Source: Chitinophagaceae bacterium
GTDB taxonomy: Bacteria; Bacteroidota; Bacteroidia; Chitinophagales; Chitinophagaceae
Length of the DNA: 20,379 bases
Direction of reading: 5' to 3'
Assembly: GCA_016713085.1 (NCBI GenBank)
Contig: JADJPV010000004.1
Coordinates: 1 to 20,379 of the forward strand
How positions within the stretch are numbered: the first letter of the stretch is position 1; every line of letters starts with the position of its first letter. Of the stretch, positions 19,367-20,379 are shown piece after piece. A model generated the notes under the pieces. The model did no database searches and was not told the DNA's origin. It saw only the letters and a list, made by a program, of their open reading frames with translations. The position numbers and the translations under genes were made by a program.

Positions 19367-19941
19367 TTTATGAATAATTCAGGCTGGTTAATATTCGGAT
19401 CATATACAATGTTCAGCAGTTCGGAGCCAGGCATGGGTTTTCTCAGCTCCTTGATATAATCGCTAAAATCAACATAAACAATCTTACAGTTATAATCCTT
19501 CCCAAAATTGCAGCAGAAGCTACCATTGATTTCTTACCGCCAGTGATATCAATTACTATTTCTGACGAGGATTTAAAACCAACTGCTCTTTTAAACATTT
19601 GTATATAGCAGAAAAAGATTCATCCTTAAAATTGATTATTTCATATTCAGAATTGAGAAACTTTTCTAAATGCTCATTTCCATCAGCCTTGTCGTTTGAT
19701 GTAAATATAAAGTGTCTATTAAGTTCTAATGTTTTTAGCCGTAAGAATTATCGGCTCCAAGGAGAATCCCTAATATGGAAAAAAGTATCCCATTCTTAGT
19801 TAATACATTTTCATAAGACGCCTTAAACTTCTCAATAACTACAGGAAATAATTTGTCGTAATACAACTCCTGTGCTTTTGCGAAGTTGCCATTTAAGGCA
19901 AAATCAAGCCATTCTTTTAGATATGGAAGTTCTTGTTTCAT
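19363..19941 (-). CDS. Small stand-alone CARF-domain protein, frameshifted
   Basis: The start at 19941 (MKQELPYLKEWLDFALNG) gives a short helical N-terminus, then NGILFSILGFSLEPIILTAK, HFIFTSNDKADGNEHLEKF and FKDESFSAIYKCL. Next come IVIDITGGKKSMVAS, CKIVYVDFSDYIKEL and PMPGSELLNIVYDPN, ending LFIK. The LGFSxEPIIL strand and the DITGGKKSM loop are the nucleotide-binding signatures of CARF proteins, closest in style to the Cas02710 (TIGR02710) group. At about 192 repaired residues there is room only for the CARF fold: no HEPN RxxxxH motif, no nuclease domain and no HTH are visible. Breaks lie near 19760, 19575 and 19500. It overlaps the upstream gene by 1 bp (TAATG) and the downstream nuclease by 4 bp (ATGA). 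It could be a cyclic-oligoadenylate sensor, a regulator or a ring nuclease. Confidence 0.72.
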
Positions 19942-20379
19942 TATTTTTCTTCTATTTGTAATTGTTTGTATTTAATTAAATAGGTTTCCCCTGAAACCCG
20001 ATATTTCAATTTTTCAGTAATAGTAAATACCCCCTGATTCCTTTTGCATCCAAACACATTTTCACCGACAAATAAATAGGATTCGAAGATTTTGTAACAC
20101 TCTCAAGAAAATTGGGCTCGTTTAAACATATCAATATCAACCACATCTTTCCGATTTAATCTAATAACTACTGTATCAGGAAATAAGGGCGGTGATTGTT
20201 TTTTCATTTTCTCATAAATTGAATATGTTTTAAAAAACTCAAGTCTAACTGGCGATAATTCATACTTGTAAACTGATGTTGAAATCAGGTATTCATGAAA
20301 TCTTAAAAACTCATCTCTTTGAGATTGATTAAGCAGAACCCCTATTTCAAAACCATTTTTAAGACCATGCTTTCCATCA
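19941..20379 (-). CDS. Unidentified protein, C-terminal part, runs off the right edge
   Basis: About 145 C-terminal residues are visible: GKHGLKNGFEIGVLLNQSQ, FLRFHEYLISTSVYKYEL, VRLEFFKTYSIYEKM, PPLFPDTVVIRLNR and, after one break near 20124, NFLESVTKSSNPIYLS. The end is VGENVFGCKRNQGVFTI ... YKQLQIEEK with the stop at 19941-19943. I recognise no family. The composition (alternating strands with many K, Y, F and a G-rich end) is soluble, with no membrane segment. Its stop overlaps the start of the CARF gene (TAATG), so the three genes are one operon, and it is probably part of the same defence locus; a CRISPR-complex (RAMP-like) subunit is possible but not shown. The N-terminus lies beyond 20379. 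Confidence 0.55.

Noticed and set aside
1..20379. Transposase, integrase or tRNA genes
   Set aside because: No DDE, tyrosine or serine recombinase motif and no tRNA-like cloverleaf were recognised on either strand, so mobility of the gene-poor zone rests only on the repeats.

Overview
The window looks like a Bacteroidota chromosome, most likely a Chitinophagaceae relative. The evidence is a type IX secretion (T9SS) cargo protease with a C-terminal sorting domain, a second large gliding/T9SS-type surface protein, a secreted caspase-DUF4384 protein, AT-rich coding sequence and a Bacteroidota-style promoter (TTG-N19-TAnnTTTG-like). Many genes, including the housekeeping gene recG, are cut by single-base insertions or deletions, often in homopolymer runs. 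Protein similarity nearly always continues in another frame. I read most of this as uncorrected long-read error rather than gene death, so I annotate whole loci across the frame breaks.

Layout. 1-912 (-): N-terminal part of a large secreted T9SS-type protein. 986-3125 (-): recG. 3288-7813 (+): a compact cassette of exported caspase-like peptidase with DUF4384, small exported protein, intrinsic terminator, CHASE2 membrane protein, and an overlapping exported protein. 7875-12036 (-): a roughly 1,380-residue M12B-type metalloprotease with Ig-like repeats and a T9SS tail. 12181-13099 (-): secreted esterase. 13231-13795 (-): staphylococcal-nuclease-like protein. 13813-14617 (+): conserved Bacteroidota protein of unknown function.

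14618-18261 is gene-poor. It holds two heavily frameshifted genes that ordinary gene calling would miss: a tandem DUF1508 (YegP-like) protein at 15866-16192 and an unnamed protein at 16290-16940. It also holds dispersed copies of a degenerate repeat (15073, 15677, 18098) and a 0.9-kb GC-rich, ORF-free block (16942-17850) packed with inverted repeats, which is a candidate large structured RNA.

18262-20379 (-) is a tightly overlapping operon reading out of the right edge: an unidentified gene (partial), a small stand-alone CARF protein, and a CARF plus PD-(D/E)xK nuclease of the Card1/Can2 type. It looks like the accessory end of a type III CRISPR or other cyclic-oligoadenylate defence locus. 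No CRISPR array is visible in this window, so the core complex, if present, should lie beyond base 20379.
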